Positions 53,516 through 64,000 of a stretch of 64,000 nucleotides of DNA are shown piece by piece (the first letter of the stretch is position 1; each line of letters begins with the position of its first letter). Source of the DNA: Diphasiastrum complanatum (lineage: Eukaryota; Streptophyta; Lycopodiopsida; Lycopodiales; Lycopodiaceae); assembly GCA_029204225.1 (NCBI GenBank), contig CM055099.1:53669470-53733469 (forward strand), given 5' to 3'. Made by a program: the position numbers and the translations under genes. The notes under the pieces were generated by a model, which was not told the origin of the DNA, did no database searches, and saw nothing but the letters and a program-made list of their open reading frames with translations.

Positions 53516-54853
53516 AATAGAGACTAGTTTATCTACCTCGGAGATTCTAGCACCATACGCGTGGAAGACAAAGGAGTAGTGAAGATCAGCTTCAACAACG
53601 ATTTGTCCATTTGTGTTCCTAAGATCCTTCATGTTCCTCAGTTGTCAAAAAATCTATTGTCATCTCTAAGATAACTAATGAGGGCTACACTGTTACTTTC
53701 TCATCTAAGCAGTGTACAATACTCAAGGAAGATACTACTTTGACTACATGCACTAGAGTCGGAAATCTTTATGTACTCTCGAATTCAGTTGCATTAGCTA
53801 GTATCTATAATGAAAATATAAACGACAGTGTTGTTCTATGGCATAGTTGATTTGGACAATTGAATACAAGATCACTTTCTTATATGCTTTGTAATAATTT
53901 AGATGATGGTTTGAATTTCCCATCTTCATTAGATAGAAAATCTTTCTTTTGTGAATCATGCATCTACGGGAAGCACTCTAGAAGCAAGTTTCCACAATCA
54001 CATTCCATCAAATCAAAGCATGTATTAGATCTTGTACATAGTGATCTCTGTGGTCCAATGCCAACTCCACCCTTAGGTGATGCAATATATTTTATCACTT
54101 TCATAGATGATTACTCCAGATGGTCTACAGTCATGTTCATTAAGCACAAATTTGAAGCCTTTGAATGCTTCAAGAGATTGGCCATGGTTGAGACACAAAC
54201 GTCTAAGAAAGTGAAGGCACTCCAAACTGACGGTGGTGACGAATACATCTCCAACAAGATGTTTGACTACCTAGTTGAACATGGCATCAAGAGACAGTTC
54301 ACTACTTTCTATTCACCTCAACAGAACGGGATTGCAGAAAGGAAGAACTGAACTCTTCTCAACTCAGCCAAATCAATGCTACATCAAGCACACCTACCTG
54401 CGAAGTTCTGGGCAGAAGCTACTTCCACAGCCTGATGGTTCCATTGCCAAATGGAAAGCACGGATGGTGGCTAAAGGATTCACTCAAGTCCAAAGAGTGG
54501 ATTATCAAGAAATTTTAGTCTTGTCGTCAAGATGGAGTCAATCAGGACTTTGATTCTGTTAGCAGCCGCAAAAGACCTCGAAATGCACCAAATGAATGTC
54601 AAGACAACATTTCTCAATGACAATGTCGAAGAGGCATTGTACACGTTCCAACCAGAAGGATTCAAAGTCAAAGGCCAAGAGCACAGAGTGTGCAAGCTAC
54701 ACAAAGCAATCTACGGTCTGAAACAGGCCGCAAGATCATGGTTCGATAGAATCAACTCTTATCTCATTCAATTGGGATTTGCAAACAATTCAACTAACTG
54801 TAATGTTTACTCAAAGCATACTAAGTCGGAAACACACATTCTATTTTTGTAAA
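53516..54853 (+). pseudogene. Ty1/copia integrase joined to RT by an internal deletion
   Basis: Frame 53860-54351 has an intact integrase core: CESCIYGKHSRSKF, LVHSDLCGPMPTPP, FITFIDDYSRWSTVMF, LQTDGGDEYISNKMFDYLV, YSPQQNGIAERKN (D, D and E present). It stops, continues AKSMLHQAHLPAKFWAEA, then jumps directly to RT text (DGSIAKWKARMVAKGFTQVQ), so the integrase C-terminal half is deleted. Frame 54532-54852 gives RT up to YGLKQAARSWFDRI and stops before the YVDD loop, where a minus-strand gypsy element begins. Confidence 0.85.
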
Positions 54854-54884
54854 GTATATATTCATCTTGAATGGAATATTATTT

Positions 54885-56400
54885 TCACTTGAATCCTCGA
54901 GAACTGGATCCCTCAACCTCATTGATATGCTTAGAATCTACAAACTCAGAATCCTCAACGCAAGCTGGTGTATGCTTGGATCCTGCATCTTCAATGAAAA
55001 CTGTCTTATACTTGGATGAATCTTCCCCAAGCCTAGGAACTAGTTCAGAAGTCTGCACATCTATGTTCTGGACTATCTTTAAGATTATGGAGAAACAATG
55101 ATCACTCATACATTTCCCTCTCAAGGACTCGAGTAACTCATTCCAGAAATGAGTAAAACTCAACTCATTTACCATTGGCAGTCTACTAAGAGCATCTGCC
55201 ACTATATTGAACTTTCCTTGTCTATATCTGATAGACAAGTCAAATTCTTGCATTAGTTCAGCCCATTGAGCTTTCCGACCTCTAAGCTCAGGCTGATTAC
55301 ACAAATATCTAAGGCTTTCATGGTTAGTCAGAATCTCAAATCTAGCACCATACAAATAATGTCGCCAACTCTTAAGGACATGAATAATAGAAAAAAGATT
55401 CTTTTCATAAGCACTATATCTAGTTTGAATAGGTTCGAGCTTTTTACTTTTGAACGCTACTGGTCATTTGTTTTGGTTCAATAACGCACCTACTGCAAAG
55501 TTGCTAGCATCTGTTTCGACCACAAAAGGCTGATTTGGATTTATGACTTTCAGTATTGGTGTTGTAACCAAGGCTGCTTTGAGAGCATCAAAACTCTCCT
55601 ATTGCTTTGGCCCCCAAAGGAATTCTTTTTCCTTTCCCTTGAGAAGATTTGTGATGGGAACTGCTATTTAAGCATCATCTTTGTTAAATCGTCTGTAATA
55701 TCCTGAAAGTCTAAGAAAGTCCTGAAGATCTATTTTACTGTTTGGTCTTGGACAACTGAATATGGCTTTGACCTTATTTGGATCCATTTTAATCTCATCT
55801 TTGGAAATAATATGGCCCAAATATGCTATTTCTTTGGTAAAAACTTCACATTTAGGTTTCCTTGCGAATAGCTTATGCTTTATAAGCAAACAAAACACTT
55901 TTCTGAGGTGAGCCGAATGCTCTTTCTTAGTCTTGCTATACACTAAGATATCATCTAGAAAAACTACCACAAATTTTCCTAGATATGGTCTCAGAACACT
56001 GTTCATTAGCGTCATAAAAGTTGTCGGAGTGTTGATGAGTCCAAAGGGCATCACCTTAAACTCATAATGACCATGACGAGTTCTGAATGTTGTTTTCGAG
56101 ACATTTTCCACCTTAATACATATGTGATGATACCCCGACCGAAGATCTATTCTACTAAAATATATGGCCTCGTCGATTTGATCAAATAACTCATCTACTC
56201 GAGGCATAGGGTATTTGTTCTTTATTGTGACTTTATTCAAGGCTCTGTACTCTACACATAAACGCATAGACCCTTCTTTCTTTTTAACTAAAAGGACAGG
56301 TGCTGTCCAAGGAAAACTGCTTGGTTTTATTTGTCATTTACTTAGATTTTTTGTTAATTGTCTATTTATTTCCATATCTTCTAATTGACTAACGCGAGAG
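54885..56400 (-). pseudogene. Ty3/gypsy RT and RNase H
   Basis: Frame 56267-55668 holds RT: MRLCVEYRALNKVTIKNKYP, MPRVDELFDQ, FSRIDLRSGYHHI (catalytic Asp), FKVMPFGLINTPTTFMTLMN, VVVFLDDILVYSK (FLDD intact), IAYLGHIISKD, FLRLSGYYRRF. RNase H is split by frameshifts at about 55480-55660. Frame 55355-54885 gives its end: ILTNHESLRYLCNQPELRGR, EFDLSIRYRQGKFNIVADAL, SRLP. Integrase is absent, cut by the copia junction at 54870-54884. Confidence 0.85.
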
Positions 56401-57960
56401 GGTGGCTTAGCTATGGGTGTTGTACTAGCAGGTACTAAGTTAATAGCATGATCAACTCTCTACTAGGTGGTAAACCATTAGGCAAATCATCAGAAAAACA
56501 TCATTGTATTTACTTAATGGAACATCTAACTTTTTCTTTTGATGAAAGATATCAATGAAAACAGTCATCAGAAATAAACTGTAAGTCACATAAAAGTACC
56601 TCATGTTGATCATCCTCCATAAGCTGAACAAGCTCTGAGCTGCACACCAAAGGACTGTTGGGAACTCCATGCTCCCCATGCAAATGAACCTCTCAACCAT
56701 TTAGCTAAAAACTGAGGGTATTATCTTGATAATTCCTTTGGAGAGTGGGGCAAACTATAGAGCCAATCCCTCCCTAGTACTAGGTCGGTATGGTCCAAAT
56801 GCATAATCTAAAAATTCAGGTTTTTTTGATAAACTTGAATTTTCAGACCTAAATTACTGACCATGGTTTCCCACACTTTATTATCTTAACCCTTCGCCAA
56901 AGAAAATATATAACTATGCTGACTAGGTATTTCTGGAAGCTGTAGTATCTTGAGTAGGGTATAATTGCTGAAATTACGGGTTGTCCCATCATCCACTATT
57001 ATTCTGACTGACTGATTACCAATTTTTCCATGCATTCGTACTAGGTCGTGAGGCCCAAAACTGGAGGGTCTCCCTAGCATAGCAGACGTCACCTGGAAAT
57101 GGTGTTTCTGATCTTCATAACACCTCAATTTTGGTAGTTGCCGAATCAGTGGGGAATATTACGATTTGGACTAGGTGCACTTGCTTGTTATCTTTCTTGT
57201 TATTAAAAGGTCCTTTAGGGCATTGTCTGACTGTATGTCCTTTATCCATAAAAACAAAACACAATTTTTCTTGTTTTTCTTTTCCATAATCTTCATTCTT
57301 TAATGGTTGTATGATTTTAGGGCGTTTCTGAGGACCATCATTAGATTTATCAAAGTTTTTTTTTTAAAAGAATTTTTTCTTAAAGGAGGAATCTGACTGA
57401 GAAGGTTGCTCAGTGCTAGATTGTTTGGCCTTTCGCCTGCCTACTAAGGAAAGTTTGAAGAATATCAGTGTTTCAGTCCTTTTCTTTTCCGTTAAAGATT
57501 GGCGGTTTCAAATCTTTAAACAAACTTGGGTTTACTCTGGTATCTCTCGATGAGGTGGGAACTCCGGGAGGTACAGATAACAGAGATACCATAGGTACTG
57601 TAGCTAAGTATGGAACTGAAATTGAAGCTATAACTGGAATGAAAGATGTAGGAGGTACTAATGTTGCAAACAAGCTCTTAAGTACTGCAAATGACTTATC
57701 TTGCTTCATTTGCATGCTGTTTAAAGTTTGTTTTAGATTAGTAATCTCAATTTCTAATTTCTGATACTATTCTTTAGAAACAAAATCATCTTCATTAAAG
57801 TTTCGAATTCTTCAACAACATCCATAGCTACTTTTTCCTCCTGAAAATGAAGAGCTTCCTCTTCGAGCTCGTCAATGGCTTTTCCTGGGGAAATTTGAGT
57901 TTCCACGGGAGTCATCAGTTGAGGTTCGAAGAGAGTAGTAAACGTTAAGCAAATCAAAAG
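56401..57960 (-). pseudogene. Ty3/gypsy gag-protease remnant
   Basis: Frame 57128-56886 is the aspartic protease: MHGKIGNQSVRIIVDDGTTR, NFSNYTLLKILQLPE (pattern V.ILID-S-G-[AT]-T-H-NF; here DDG replaces DSG and R replaces H). Around 57215-57260 a knuckle-like CFVFMDKGHTVRQCP lacks the second Cys. Frame 57715-57473 is a gag stretch ending KPPIFNGKE. A coiled, acidic stretch 57957-57754 precedes it. Stops and shifts throughout. 56401-56885 is the degenerate protease-RT linker. Confidence 0.65.
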
Positions 57961-58740
57961 GAGAAAGACTTAGCTCTAAGTGATCCCCTTTCGTCGATGG
58001 AAATAGAAGACAACCCCTCATCTTCCGAGCCGCTTGACCCCCTCTTGAACTCTACACTTTATCCAACTCCTAGCCTTGTCTTATGATATTCATGTAGCTT
58101 CTTCCCAAGTGGTTTGGTGAAGATGTCTGCTGACATCTTAGTGGTACTTACAAACTGGATTGCTATTTCCCTTTTTTGTATCACATCTCTTATGTGATGG
58201 TACTTTAATGGAATGTGTTTTGTCTTGGAGTGAAACACTAGCACTCTGACTGTCCATGTCAATAGCAGTTGGATGATCTTGTTTAGCTCCTATTTCTTCA
58301 AGCAGTCTTCTAAGCCATACTACTTCATTGGCATTTCTTGAAGCTACTACATATTCAGCTTCACAGGATGACTGGGCAATGAGTGTTTGTTTTTTACTAG
58401 TCCAGCTTATAACACCATTGCACAATAGAAAACACCCACCTGTTACAGACTTGCAGTCATCTTTACCACTCGCCCAGCTTGCATCACTATATGCACACAG
58501 AGTTAGATTAGCTTGGCCATCATATGATAATACCTTCATCGGATGTCCCTTTTAAATACTGCAACATTCTCTTGGCCATTCGCCAATGCACCTTTCCTGG
58601 GTTATTTGCAAATTGGCTCAATGAGTACACTGGGAATGCAATATCAGGTCTCATGCAAATAGTTAAGTACATGAGGCTTCCGATTAGGCTTCGATAGGGA
58701 ACTTTAGTCATCTATGCCTTCTCTTCATGGCCTTCTACTT
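57961..58740 (-). pseudogene. Ty1/copia RT end and RNase H
   Basis: Frame 58711-58520: PYRSLIGSLMYLTICMRPDIAF, HWRMAKRMLQYLKGTSDEGI. Frame 58539-58138: LCAYSDASWASGKDDCKSVTGG, SWTSKKQTLIAQSSCEAEYV, EVVWLRRLLEE, DMDSQSA (normally CDNQSA), and in the next frame FHSKTKHIPLKYHHIRD, ADIFTKPL. A purine tract, GTTCAAGAGGGGGTCAAG on the minus strand (about 58050-58033), follows the stop. One or two frameshifts. Confidence 0.85.
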
Positions 58741-59500
58741 CTAACATGTCGCTATATTGTCTCTGCTCCATGTTGCCCTTCTAAACCAATTGTCTGAATC
58801 AATTCAAGGTTTTGGACCCCTTCCTGCTCCAATTCTTCAGGCTGCTGATTTATGATTTGTGGAGTAGCTACATCATTCTGATGTTGCTCCTGTTCCCCCT
58901 ATATATCATGATTTGATATTGGATGGGGATGCTCCATTATTTCCATGTCAATTTTGTAAAGATTATCCGGAATGTTCTCTTCATCAAACCTTACGTCTCT
59001 GCTCACAAGTATCTTCTTGTTAGCGGGATTGAATAACCTGTATCCATGGTGTTCAGGTGAATATCCAACAAACACAGTTCTCAAAGATCTTTCATCAAGC
59101 TTTGATCTCTTGTCTTGTGGTATGTGCATGTATGCAGTACATCCAAATAGTCTGATGTGAGAGAGATCAGGTTTCTTTCCAGACCATACTTCAACAGGGG
59201 TTTTTCCTCTTACCATTGTAGTTGAGGTCTTGTTCCGCAAATACACAACTGTGGCAATTGATTTAGCCCAGAATTCCTTTGTCAGCCCCGACTGTGCTAA
59301 CATGCATCTTGCAGCATCCGTAATGGTTCGATTCATTCTTTCTGCTACTCTGTTGTGCTGAGGAGTATAAGGTACTATATACTATAGCACAGTCCCTTCG
59401 TTCCTACAAAAATCTTTGAACTCATTACTTGTGTATTCTCCTCTGTTGTCTTTTGATCCGCATGCATTGATTCCTTGTTTGTTATCCTTTCACTCTTGCT
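58741..59500 (-). pseudogene. Ty1/copia integrase C-terminal part
   Basis: Frame 59336-58899: MNRTITDAARCMLAQSGLTK, EFWAKSIATVVYLRNKTST, GKTPVEVWSGKKPDLSHIRL, FGCTAYMHIPQDKRSKLDER, FVGYSPEHHGYRLFNPANKK. Upstream (59340-59460) the catalytic Glu block reads only in part (HNRVAERMNRT). The next pol text is the end of RT, so most of RT is deleted between about 58899 and 58711. Gag and N-terminal integrase are replaced by the leader-like stretch 59500-60080. Confidence 0.85.
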
Positions 59501-60081
59501 TGCTAGAACCGTTGCCAAGCTTGCTTATAACATTCAGATTTAATCTCACTGAAACATACTCCATCAAATTAGTGAGTAAATTCTGACGAGGTAACTTGCA
59601 AAAATGCGCTGATGGGCAGAAAACATCTGAAAATTAATGCGCTCAAATTGTATGAAACTTCCCTTTAGTAATGCGCTGGACAGTTCAACAAAGATGCCTC
59701 TTGAATGCACATGAAAATAACTCAGAACCTTTTGGAAAGTGCGCTTGAAAAACTGATCTATTGCTCATAAAATCATGAGCAGAATACCCAATTTGCTTGA
59801 CCAACTCGCTGATTTTTCTGATCAAAAAATACACTGATTTTTGCAGGTATTAAAGCGTTGGAGTCCAAAATGCGATGGACCTGCCAAGAATGGACCAAAA
59901 CAAATGCGCTGGAAGTCCCTTTATCTGCTCGTTGGAAAAAACCTCTGAAGTCTGGTTGGAAAATGCCCACAAAAAAGCGTTGAAAGAGCAGTACAGAGGG
60001 CGCCTAATTCTTTTCCATATTCTTGTAGATATCACCTATGAAAATGTATAGGATGCCACTACCACAATGTGGATCTAGCAA
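59501..60081 (-). mobile_element. Leader-like segment with repeated AATGCGCTG words
   Basis: Non-coding. Words of the type AATGCGCTG (variants TGCGCTC, TGCGCTT, TGCGATGGA, AAAGCGTTG) occur about eight times between 59607 and 59985, spaced 25-90 bp. It lies between the PBS of a minus-strand element (60082) and the integrase remnant, where the 5' leader and gag would be. Confidence 0.55.
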
Positions 60082-60471
60082 GGCTCTGATACCAATGTTA
60101 GAAACAACATAATGACAGGAAGGCAAAGCTAGTCTGATCCACCCAGCCAATGCACTATCTTATCGAATGCCCCTCGTATCCCAATGTGAGTTTGCATGGG
60201 AACCGTAGGTGGGAGTTGCTACCAACACCCACTGTTCCCATTGAATGCACTAGATAATTGTTACATGTGGGTCCCAATCCGTCATTGATGGATTGCATGG
60301 CCCCATATTGTCATGCATGCGTCCGCATGTGTCTGCATGGGCATTATTGGCCCCATACAAATCAAGTAGATTTGTGTCTTTGGAGGCATCTTTGAGTGCT
60401 CCACATGTGATTAGAACAAAGTTAATCAAAATCTTGTTGTGTCTCTTTTTTGAAAAGAAGATAGATCTAGT
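60082..60471 (-). mobile_element. Minus-strand PBS and LTR
   Basis: GGCTCTGATACCA at 60082-60094 is the complement of the Met-tRNA PBS. The LTR start TGTTAGAAACAAC follows at 60096. The LTR contains GGCCCCATA..GTCATGCATGCG and CATGTGTCTGCATGGG words. Its other end is not defined, but the plus-strand copia gag leader begins by about 60470. Confidence 0.65.
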
Positions 60472-60573
60472 TTGAGTGAGATTGTCAAAGCCATTATCAA
60501 AGCATCTTTTGAGAGAGAAGCAAGACTTGTACTTGTTTTTTGGATCTTTCACAAGTCAATTTCTCAAGTGATT

Positions 60574-61730
60574 ATGGCATCCATGGGATCCTTTCTCTTG
60601 GAGCAAGGAAAGAGATTGAACACTTCCAATTATTCTATTTGGAAAGTGAGGATGGAATTAATTTTGATTCTCCAAGATGTGATGGATATGGTACTTGGAA
60701 TTGAGGAGTCGTCTCAAGTACTTCAAGAAGTACAAAGGTACAAGAAAAGGGCAAGAATGGCCCTTCACTACATTAAGATGAATGTCTCAAATGAAGTTTT
60801 GAGAGAGATTAGTGGTTGTACCTTGGCCAAGGAGGCTTGGGACACTCTCCAAGCCATCTATGAAGCCAAAAATACTTCTAGACTACTCACTCTTAGAAAC
60901 CAAATTTTTCAAATTTATCAAAAGAGTGATGAGAGTGCTTCCAAATTTTTTCATGAGAGTTAAGGATCTTCATGGAGAGCTTGCATGCATAGGAGATCAT
61001 CTCAACCAAAGTGAATTAGTTCAAGTCATCTTTAATGGATTGCAAGATGAGTTTGAGGAGATTCCAAGTTTGGAGGCACTTCAAGGAGTCCTCATTTCTG
61101 AAGAATGTAGGCAGGAGAAGAAGCTCATGAGATTAAACAAGCTTTCATTGAAGGATGGTGAGAGTATTCACCAAGGAAAAGCAAAAGGGGAGGAACAAAA
61201 GACAACAACAACATTTCAAGAAGTAAAAGGACAAAGACAAAGCCAAGGATGGAGATGAAGACCATTCATCTCAAGATTTAACATATAATGGAAAGAAAAA
61301 GAAGATCAAGTGCTTCTTTTGTGGCAAGAAAGGCCACTATGCCTCTAATCGCCTCAAAAAGAAGAATCAATTCAAGCAAGCTAATGTCACTAATGAGAAA
61401 GAGAATGGTGCTAATGAGAGTGATAGGGAAGATTCACTAATGATTTCTAGTTTTTCTTCATCTTCCTTCAAAAATGATAATTTGTCGTGGATTGATGGTG
61501 GTTCTAGTTCTCATATGTCTAGTTCCAAGAGTCTTTTTTCTAGTCTCAAGCCTTATGATGGTGTAAAAATTTTTATCTATACTGCAAATGATTTTGAGTG
61601 TAGTATTGAAGAAATAGGAAATATCCCTTTGGATGTAGCATCATCAAAAGTTTTGTCTTTCAAAGATGTGCTTTATGTGCCAAAACTAACAAAGAATCTC
61701 ATTAGTGTTGGACAATGGTCTTGATGTCAA
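60574..61730 (+). pseudogene. Ty1/copia gag and protease start
   Basis: ATG 60574 (MASMGSFLLEQGKRLNTSNY) is homologous to the gag at 16185 (MASMGGFLLEACERLTSTNY). UBN2 gag continues: MALHYIKMNVSNEVLREISG, EAWDTLQAIYEAKNTSRLLT. A frameshift near 60935 precedes LHGELACIGDHLNQSELVQV. The zinc knuckle reads CFFCGKKGHYASNR, with the last Cys replaced by Arg. The protease reads LSWIDGGSSSHMSSSKSLF, with DGG in place of DSG. It ends at about 61725 (LTKNLISVGQW), where unrelated sequence follows. Confidence 0.85.
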
Positions 61731-62929
61731 GTTTGATGTGGATACATGCGTATCATCAAGAGTGAGGATGAGGTGATAGCTAGAGGATCTAGATTGAAGA
61801 AGATGAAGAGATTGGAGAAAGCTCAGCACATGCAGCGAATGAAGACATTTGTGGAGATAAAACAATAGGCCTTGGAAAACATCATAGAGTTAAGCAAAAA
61901 ACTATCGCTCTTGCGGATTTTTTTTAAGACGAGTTATCTAACTTCCTAGTAGAATGTCAATTTTTCCTATGTTTAAGATTTTTGTCATGTTATTTCTATA
62001 TCATATCTCCTTGTTTAATTTTGTTTCAATTTTCAAATTTTATGGACAAAAATTTATTAGTATTATATTTTCTTTAGTCATTGTCAATTGTTATTCTTAA
62101 CTTCAATTTATTCTTATATGCATCTTAGGTTTATGTTTGAATTTATGAACCCTAGGATACAATAACCTCATAATTTTTTTTGGTTAATAAAACTATTGAA
62201 AAAACATAGTAATCAAAGGACAATATATTATGTTGTATTATACATATTTATATAATACGTCAATTATATGGTATTTTAATATATAATACGTATTATATGC
62301 AACTGTGGGTTGAAATGTACAGTGGATGCATTCAATTTGTAAAATTTGAGTTCTTATTTGGTAGGTTATTTATGTTGAAGCTAAATGGCTAGTTCATCTA
62401 ATGGTAAAGGTTTCCGAACTATTATCAATGCCATGGCCCCATGGTTTTTTAATCTCATACAACTTTCCTAGATAACATGAGTGCCTTGGCTCCATATATT
62501 GTAAATGTGTACATGACATTTTGTTAGTAATTCACACCTTGGAGAACAGAAGAAGTGATTGTTTAATCATAACAAAGTTTGGCATTCAAAAAACAAAACA
62601 CTTAACAATAATTTGCTAATAAAGATAGATGCGACAAACTCATGTTTGCACAAATGTACACTACTGTTTCTCACTCTTGTCAAGGAGTATATTATTTTGA
62701 TTTTGAATAACTAAAGGGACACGCACCATTATCTTTTGTGACTAATTAAACTATTAGGAATATGTACAATGTGTACACTTCACGTGAAAAGTATATGCAA
62801 AACCCAAAGAGCACAAGGTATCAAGTGTCACACGGGAGCCCTTACTTTCTTATGTGAAATGATATACTGACCTTATTTTTCTCTCCAGTAAGCTTCGAGT
62901 TTTCTGACAAATAGACATGGCGTACTCAC
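61731..62929. other. AT-rich gene-free segment
   Basis: A short lysine-rich open stretch after 61740 is not copia-like. From 61930 on the sequence is AT-rich, with a TATAATACGT/ACGTATTATA-type alternation at about 62225-62300. No domain, LTR end or RNA gene is seen. Confidence 0.5.
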
Positions 62930-63847
62930 TGTTGTAAAGCTGACTCAGGTGCACCCAACGTGCCCTGTAAGACTCTAAGGGGTGACACTCCCTAAAGTCC
63001 CAGAGCAAGTTAGAACATCAAGGACTGAGCCTCCGACCTGTGGTGAGCCAGTCAAGTAGTCACAAGTCATGAGCTAGCTCTGGAGCTCGAGTCATGGCCT
63101 AGTCAGGAAGCAAGTTGATTCTGCCACCGGAACGGCTCCCGGGACCCATGTCCGGGAGCCAGACTGATTCTGCCAGGCTTGCCAGGCTTAATCAGCAAAA
63201 TAAAAACTAAGTCCCAAAAAGCGTGCTTTACCAGAAAGCACTATGTTTCAGAACAGAGGGGGTGCGCCGAATCACAGCAGAACTATAGGGGGAGTCCGGC
63301 AGACAGAAACTTGGGCAGCTCAACCAGCGCCAGGAATCCAGTCGCCAGGTCTCAGCTCCCTCTACCAGCACGAGCCAGGCACAATGCCCAGCACGTGTTG
63401 GTGGCCCCGAGACCGGTCAGTCTATGTATGAATGTAACCTCTTCCAAATCTAATAAAGTTGATCCTTGGGGATGATTACCATTTCGGTTTCGCCTCCGGG
63501 ACTGGTCCAAGTGGAAGGACCCTTACTACAACCTTTTTGCGTCGCTGGCGCCTAAGGGTCCCTGTCATCGACATGGGGCTTGCCGCTATGCTAATTGGTC
63601 AGTTTGGCGACCACTATGCCTTGGGTTTCATGTGTGGCTTGTCTTTGCCTTTGGTTACCTTTTGGGGACGGATTCTGAGTTGGCTTTCGGGTTGGTTGGG
63701 ATTCCAGTTTTCTTAAGTCTGAATGGTTAAGCTTGTTACGATTCTGAGTTGGCTTTTACGTAAGTGCATGATGGATGAATGTTAGACTTAAGCGCGTGTT
63801 GGGGAAACCGCTCAAGTCCCAGCGCCCTTTGAGGCGCCGGCGCAACA
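62930..63847 (+). mobile_element. 5' LTR of a GC-rich LTR retrotransposon
   Basis: Starts TGTTGTAAAGC and ends GGCGCAACA, a 5-bp TGTTG/CAACA inverted terminus. The PBS follows after two bases. Related to the LTR at 1203-2406 (see there). Contains CTAATAAAG (about 63450), a likely polyadenylation signal in R. It belongs to a separate insertion, not the partner of the left LTR, because 60 kb of mixed elements lie between and the LTRs are diverged. Confidence 0.8.
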
Positions 63848-63849
63848 TG

Positions 63850-63862
63850 TGGTATCAGAGCC
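63850..63862 (+). promoter_or_regulatory. Initiator-Met tRNA PBS
   Basis: TGGTATCAGAGCC two bases after the LTR end. Confidence 0.9.
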
Positions 63863-63895
63863 GACTAGCCGGTCAGCTACGCAAGTCTCACAGGG

Positions 63896-64000
63896 ATGGC
63901 CACGTTTTTGGGATTTGTCAGGACAACCGTTGCGCAAGGTGCTGCCCACAGTGTAAGCACGGGTGCGTCCACGGTCGGGGTGGTCGGCAGAACGGGGGAC
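63896..64000 (+). CDS. Start of an open reading frame, probably gag, cut by the window edge
   Basis: ATG 63896 is the first start after the PBS. The frame is open for all 35 codons to the window end (MATFLGFVRTTVAQGAAHSV...). Position alone suggests gag; no domain is visible in this short piece. Confidence 0.5.
   Translation, partial: MATFLGFVRTTVAQGAAHSVSTGASTVGVVGRTGD

Noticed and set aside
1203-63847. Left and right GC-rich LTRs as the two ends of one giant element
   Set aside because: The left one follows a polypurine tract (a 3' LTR) and the right one precedes a PBS (a 5' LTR), so they face away from each other and belong to two insertions.
1-64000. CRISPR array, rRNA, tRNA gene or bacterial operon
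   Set aside because: No regular spacer-repeat array, no cloverleaf with A/B boxes and no conserved rRNA blocks were seen. tRNA-like words are only LTR primer-binding sites.

Overview
This window looks like a stretch of repeat-rich nuclear DNA from a land plant with a large genome. It holds no rRNA, tRNA or CRISPR locus, and no operon-like gene packing. Almost all recognisable coding sequence is degenerate LTR-retrotransposon protein of plant Ty1/copia type (UBN2-like gag, CCHC knuckle, GAG-pre-integrase/rve, copia RT and RNase H) and Ty3/gypsy type. Several primer-binding sites match plant initiator-Met tRNA (TGGTATCAGAGC) and one matches plant Asp tRNA. The lineage (fern, lycophyte, gymnosperm, bryophyte or angiosperm) cannot be settled from sequence alone. 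All family names come from reading motifs and were not searched.

Layout. 1-2406: 3' end and 3' LTR of a GC-rich LTR element; a related 5' LTR, PBS and gag start close the window at 62930-64000. 3.2-7.5 kb: a minus-strand gypsy element whose middle is replaced by a foreign gene fragment. 7.5-14.4 kb: two minus-strand copia elements. The second is framed by 0.75-kb LTRs, and its gag-PBS-LTR-flank block is repeated at 15.6-17.8 kb beside an 89-bp inverted repeat. 18.3-36.8 kb: copia and gypsy fragments in both orientations, ending in a fairly complete plus-strand gypsy protease-RT-RNase H-integrase. 38.1-39.2 kb: a dense palindrome array next to an inverted copia LTR. 49.4-61.7 kb: further copia and gypsy pieces.

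The unusual part is 39.4-49.2 kb. It contains two diverged genes that I read as histone H3-like proteins: minus strand 43730-42963, with N-tail AQTKQTTQGHSGG and core VHAKRVTIMPK, and plus strand 40071-40600. Each is followed by a gene resembling a C48/Ulp1-type cysteine protease, with an intron at the same codon in both copies. A divergently transcribed gene of unknown family lies at 45182-46740. Convergent to it is a multi-exon gene (49.1-46.8 kb) with transposase-like features. An 18-bp motif, GCGCGCTGATCCGATATC and variants, recurs more than a dozen times in the promoters and in one intron of this block. It also recurs just upstream of a second copy of the unknown gene at about 6 kb. I infer a decayed, possibly undescribed DNA transposon or selfish element carrying a histone H3-fold protein, a protease, an unknown protein and a transposase. 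The gene identifications rest on visible motifs. Their membership in one element is inference.

Most reading frames are broken by stops, homopolymer frameshifts, deletions or lost catalytic residues, so most of the window is probably inactive.
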